A stretch of 8,040 nucleotides of DNA from Bacillota bacterium. GTDB taxonomy: Bacteria; Bacillota_E; JAJZYS01; JAILZS01. Under the pieces are notes generated by a model. The model ran no database searches, had not been told where the DNA came from, and saw nothing but the letters and a program-made list of their open reading frames with translations. Made by a program: the position numbers and the translations under genes. Positions 5,448 through 8,040 of this stretch are shown here, piece by piece (position 1 is the first letter of the stretch; each line of letters opens with the position of its first letter). Location: contig JAKASY010000064.1 of NCBI GenBank assembly GCA_021817625.1, positions 1 through 8,040 of the forward strand, given 5' to 3'.

Positions 5448-6847
5448 TCTACCGCATCGAGGTGGATCCGCTCAAGTCGCCCCTCATGGCCGTCCTGTCG
5501 CGCATCGGGGAGTTCGGCGGCGAGGTGGTGGCGCTCGACGCGGGTCACGCGGGCGACGCCCGGCCTACGCGCGACGTGACCGTGGCGCTCTCGCGCCCCG
5601 AGCGCGCCGAGGCCCTGCGGGCGGCGATCGACGCCGTGCCCGGCGCGCACGTCCTGGCGGTCTCGGACCACGTATTCCTCGCCCATCTGGGCGGCAAGAT
5701 CGGCATCGCCCTGAAGCGCGAGGTGCGCAACCGCGAGGACCTCTCCACGGTCTACACGCCCGGCGTGGGCCGCGTGTGCGAGGCGATCGCGCGCGACCCC
5801 GACGTGGCCTACAACCTGACGATGAAGCGCAACTCCGTGGCCATCGTTACCGACGGCAGCGCCGTGCTCGGCCTCGGGCGCCTTGGGCCCAAGGGTGCCC
5901 TGCCGGTCATGGAGGGCAAGGCGATGCTGTTCAAGCGCTTCGCCGACATCGATGCCTTCCCGCTGTGCCTCGACGCCCACGGCGTGGACGAGATCGTGGC
6001 CGTGACGGCCGCGATCGCGCCCGAGTTCGGCGGCATCAACCTGGAGGACATCGCGGCCCCGGATTGCTTCGAGATCGAGGAGCGCCTGCGCGCCCGCCTG
6101 GACATCCCTGTGTTCCACGACGACCAGCACGGCACGGCGATCGTCGTGCTCGCCGCCCTCGAGAACGCGCTCAAGGTCGTGGGCAAGTCGCTCGCCCAGG
6201 TGCGCGTGGTGGTATGCGGCGCGGGCGCGGCGGGCGTGGCGGTGGCCAAGATCCTGCTCGCCGCGGGCGTCGGCGACGTTGTGGTGAGCGACCGCAAGGG
6301 CGCCCTCGGCCCCGGGCGGGACGACCTCACGGGCGCGAAGCTCTGGCTGCGCCAAAACGCCAACCGTTCGGGCCTGAGCGGCTCGCTTTCCGAGGTCCTG
6401 CGCGGCGCGGACGTGTTCGTCGGCGTGTCCGGCCCAGGCCTCGTGCACCGCGGGGACGTCCAGGCGATGGCCAACCGTCCGATCGTGTTCGCGCTCGCGA
6501 ACCCGATGCCGGAGATCATGCCCGAGGAGGCGCTCGGCGTCGCCGCCGTGATGGCGACGGGACGCAGCGACTTCCCCAACCAGGTGAACAATGCCCTGGC
6601 CTTCCCGGGCGTGTTCCGGGGCGCCCTGGACAGCCGAGCGCGAGCCATCACGGAGGGCATGAACGTGGCGGCGGCGCGCGCCCTGGCGGCCGTTGTGCGG
6701 CCCGAGCAGCTGTCGGAGGAGTACATCATCCCGTCCGTCTTCCAGGCGGAGGTGGTGGACCGCGTGGCCGCCGCGGTGCGCGAGGCCGCCGCGCGCGACG
6801 GCGTGTCCCGCACCGTCGCAACGCCGTCGGCCACGTACCTGGGATGA
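5429..6847 (+). CDS. Malic enzyme with N-terminal ACT domain (malate to pyruvate + CO2, NAD(P)-dependent)
   Basis: A 472-residue cytoplasmic enzyme catalysing oxidative decarboxylation of malate to pyruvate. Residues 1-85 form an ACT-like regulatory domain beginning '[18 protein letters not shown]', often an amino-acid or metabolite sensor. The malic N-terminal domain follows. 'VYTPGVG' carries catalytic Tyr109, and '[10 protein letters not shown]' carries catalytic Lys164. The metal ligands are in '[14 protein letters not shown]' (Glu206, Asp207) and 'FHDDQHGTA' (Asp231, Asp232). The Rossmann domain starts at 'CGAGAAG' (Gly264, 266, 269), with an Asp in 'VVVSDRKG' at the end of the second strand; that Asp is common in the family and does not settle NAD versus NADP. 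'ALANPMPEI' and the substrate Asn pair in '[11 protein letters not shown]' (Asn387, Asn388) complete the set. All key residues are intact and the length suits single-domain bacterial malic enzymes plus ACT. It overlaps the GNAT gene by ATGA. Confidence 0.95.
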   Translation: MEAPKVIYRIEVDPLKSPLMAVLSRIGEFGGEVVALDAGHAGDARPTRDVTVALSRPERAEALRAAIDAVPGAHVLAVSDHVFLAHLGGKIGIALKREVRNREDLSTVYTPGVGRVCEAIARDPDVAYNLTMKRNSVAIVTDGSAVLGLGRLGPKGALPVMEGKAMLFKRFADIDAFPLCLDAHGVDEIVAVTAAIAPEFGGINLEDIAAPDCFEIEERLRARLDIPVFHDDQHGTAIVVLAALENALKVVGKSLAQVRVVVCGAGAAGVAVAKILLAAGVGDVVVSDRKGALGPGRDDLTGAKLWLRQNANRSGLSGSLSEVLRGADVFVGVSGPGLVHRGDVQAMANRPIVFALANPMPEIMPEEALGVAAVMATGRSDFPNQVNNALAFPGVFRGALDSRARAITEGMNVAAARALAAVVRPEQLSEEYIIPSVFQAEVVDRVAAAVREAAARDGVSRTVATPSATYLG

Positions 6848-7344
6848 AGGGGCGCCGGGCGCCCCCGCTCCCGGCCGTTGCCGCCATCCGACCGCTCGCC
6901 ACCGCTGAGGCGCCGCCGTGGCCGCTCCTGCTGCTGGCGGACCCGTCCGAGGCCATGGTGCGCTCCTACCTCGACCGCGGCCGGCTGTTCGTGGCCGAGG
7001 CGGGCGGCCGCGTCGTCGGGGAGTACGTGCTCCTGCCCACGCGCCCGGCCACGGCGGAGCTCGTGAACGTGGCCGTCGATCCCGCCTGGCAGGGGCGCGG
7101 CGTAGGGAAAAGCCTCGTCATGCACGCGATCGCGACGGCGAGAGCGGACGGCTACCGCACGCTCGAGCTCGGCACGGGAAACGCCGGCATCGGCCAGCTG
7201 GCCCTCTACCAGCGCTGCGGCTTTCGCATCGTCGGCGTCGACCTTGACTTCTTCACGCGCCACTACCTGGAGCCGATCGAGGAGAACGGCATCCCCTGCC
7301 GCGACATGGTCCGCCTCTCCCTCGAGCTCGCGCCCCCGGACTGA
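6844..7344 (+). CDS. GNAT family N-acetyltransferase, YvbK-like
   Basis: A 166-residue protein whose ATG overlaps the malic enzyme stop (ATGA, 6844-6847). It has no strong ribosome binding site of its own, so coupled translation is likely. The acetyl-CoA motif is clear: 'LVNVAVDPAWQGRGVGKSL' with Q-G-R-G-V-G at residues 83-88. Motif B follows as 'LGTGNAGIGQLALYQRCGF' (109-127), with the Tyr122 position usual for GNAT acid catalysis. The C-terminal pattern F-T-R-H-Y-x-E-P-I-x-E-N-G-I-x-C-R-D-M (137-155) is what I know from Bacillus YvbK-type proteins; their substrate is not, to my knowledge, established. The enzyme transfers acetyl from acetyl-CoA to an amine on a small molecule or protein. 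Its tight linkage to the malic enzyme could be incidental. The first 14 residues are a Pro/Arg-rich extension of uncertain value. Confidence 0.9.
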   Translation: MKGRRAPPLPAVAAIRPLATAEAPPWPLLLLADPSEAMVRSYLDRGRLFVAEAGGRVVGEYVLLPTRPATAELVNVAVDPAWQGRGVGKSLVMHAIATARADGYRTLELGTGNAGIGQLALYQRCGFRIVGVDLDFFTRHYLEPIEENGIPCRDMVRLSLELAPPD

Positions 7345-7353
7345 CACCGGCTC

Positions 7354-8040
7354 TCAGAGCGCCTCGGCCAGAGCCTCGGGGCGCGGGCGTGAGAGCAGGA
7401 GGGAGACGGCGAAGGCCAGCGCCGGCAGGATGAAGAGCAGGCGCAGCATGCCGACGATGCCGATCGCGTCCGCGACGGCGCCTAGGAGGACGGTGCCGAG
7501 GCCGCCCGCGCCTACGGACAGCCCGATCGTCAGTCCCGACGAGACGCCCACGGCGCCGGGCATGTAGGCTTGGCCGAGCGTGACCGTGACGGCGAACGTG
7601 GAGAGCACGACGAAGCCCAGCACGATCAGGTCGGCGACGAACCAGGCGCCGCCGAGGTCGGGAAGCACGAGCATGATCGGGATGGCCGCGACCATCGACC
7701 AGCGCACGATGGCGATGGAGCCCAGACGATCGGACAGCATGCCCCCGACGAACGTTCCCACGCCGCCCGCGGCGAGGAAGACGAACGACATCGTCGCGCC
7801 GAGCGACGCGCTCTCGTGGCGCACCCGCACGAACTCCAGGGGGATGAAGCTGGCGAGGCCGAGTTGGATGAACGAGCGCAGGGCGATGATCGAGAGGAGC
7901 GCGACGAGGGGCCCTACCTCGGCCTGCTCCCGCCGGCGGGCCGCGTCAGCGGCGCGCGCCGCCCGGGCGAGGCGGCGCGCGTTGTCAGCCTCGGCGTCGG
8001 CCCGGCTGCGCAAGAGGCTCGGCTGTGCGGCGACCCCCGC
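7354..8040 (-). CDS. Major facilitator transporter, Fsr (fosmidomycin-resistance)-like, C-terminal half (5' truncated by window)
   Basis: The frame stays open to the right edge, so the N-terminal half is outside the window; the TTG at 8013 is not the start. The visible 228 residues begin with the charged, Ala/Arg-rich central cytoplasmic loop and contain six hydrophobic helices, matching helices 7-12 of a 12-helix exporter. Helix 7 has 'ALRSFIQLGLASFIPLEFV'. Helix 8 ends with the MFS motif-A repeat 'GGMLSDRLG'. Helices 10-11 hold 'LGQAYMPGAVGVSSGLTIG' then 'GAGGLGTVLLGAVADAIG', which is the Fsr subfamily pattern. Fsr proteins are proton-driven drug or metabolite exporters; the substrate here cannot be told. 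It converges on the GNAT gene with only nine bases between the stop codons and no recognisable terminator, so the two transcripts probably overlap at their 3' ends. Confidence 0.88.
   Translation of the reverse strand, partial: AGVAAQPSLLRSRADAEADNARRLARAARAADAARRREQAEVGPLVALLSIIALRSFIQLGLASFIPLEFVRVRHESASLGATMSFVFLAAGGVGTFVGGMLSDRLGSIAIVRWSMVAAIPIMLVLPDLGGAWFVADLIVLGFVVLSTFAVTVTLGQAYMPGAVGVSSGLTIGLSVGAGGLGTVLLGAVADAIGIVGMLRLLFILPALAFAVSLLLSRPRPEALAEAL

Noticed and set aside
5123..6448. A 441-codon minus-strand frame and a 512-codon one at 5809-7347, antisense to the malic enzyme and GNAT
   Set aside because: His/Ala/Arg-rich translations with no domain pattern, lying fully over two genes with complete catalytic motifs.
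7350..7360. Hairpin GCTC-TCA-GAGC between the convergent GNAT and MFS genes
   Set aside because: Only four base pairs with a three-base loop and no T tract, mostly inside the MFS coding end; not enough to call a terminator.

Overview
The window is very GC-rich bacterial DNA (roughly 70% by eye). Genes are closely packed on both strands, GTG starts are common, and many starts follow strong GGAGG-type ribosome binding sites. The content suggests a GC-rich Gram-positive-like or deep-branching thermophile-type lineage, such as the Symbiobacterium/Thermaerobacter/Limnochordia side of the Firmicutes. This rests on an ACT-fused malic enzyme, a YvbK-type GNAT, a DUF402 protein and TrbL/VirB6-type membrane genes. 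That placement is inference; there is no rRNA or other marker gene to fix it. No tRNA, rRNA, CRISPR array, insertion sequence or attachment site was seen.

Layout, left to right. (1) 1-1391 (+): the C-terminal part of a large Asp-box/sortilin-like beta-propeller protein, cut by the left edge. It is closed by a strong GC hairpin that also faces the next gene. (2) 1454-3269 (-): a leftward group of three genes. A two-helix VirB2/T4SS-pilin-like protein comes first, then a six-helix TrbL/VirB6-like channel protein five bases downstream, and after an 89-base gap a DUF402 nucleotide-phosphatase-type protein. (3) 3270-3459: a divergent control region with a perfect TTGACA box, a hairpin followed by T residues, and short direct repeats. 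(4) 3460-4230 (+): a TauE/SafE permease, followed by two GC hairpins. (5) 4389-7344 (+): a compact group of a secreted SGNH/DUF459 esterase, an ACT-domain malic enzyme overlapping it by 19 bases, and a YvbK-like GNAT acetyltransferase overlapping the malic enzyme by ATGA. (6) 7354-8040 (-): the C-terminal half of an Fsr-like major facilitator exporter, cut by the right edge.

Most of the window is ordinary chromosomal gene content. The least ordinary parts are the VirB2-like/VirB6-like pair with no secretion ATPase in view, and the C-terminal tail of the SGNH gene. That tail has codon use unlike the rest of the window and runs through the malic enzyme's ribosome binding site, which suggests a lost stop or a frameshift. 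I did not find convincing evidence of a wholly new system; the secretion-like pair is the best candidate for follow-up with the flanking sequence.
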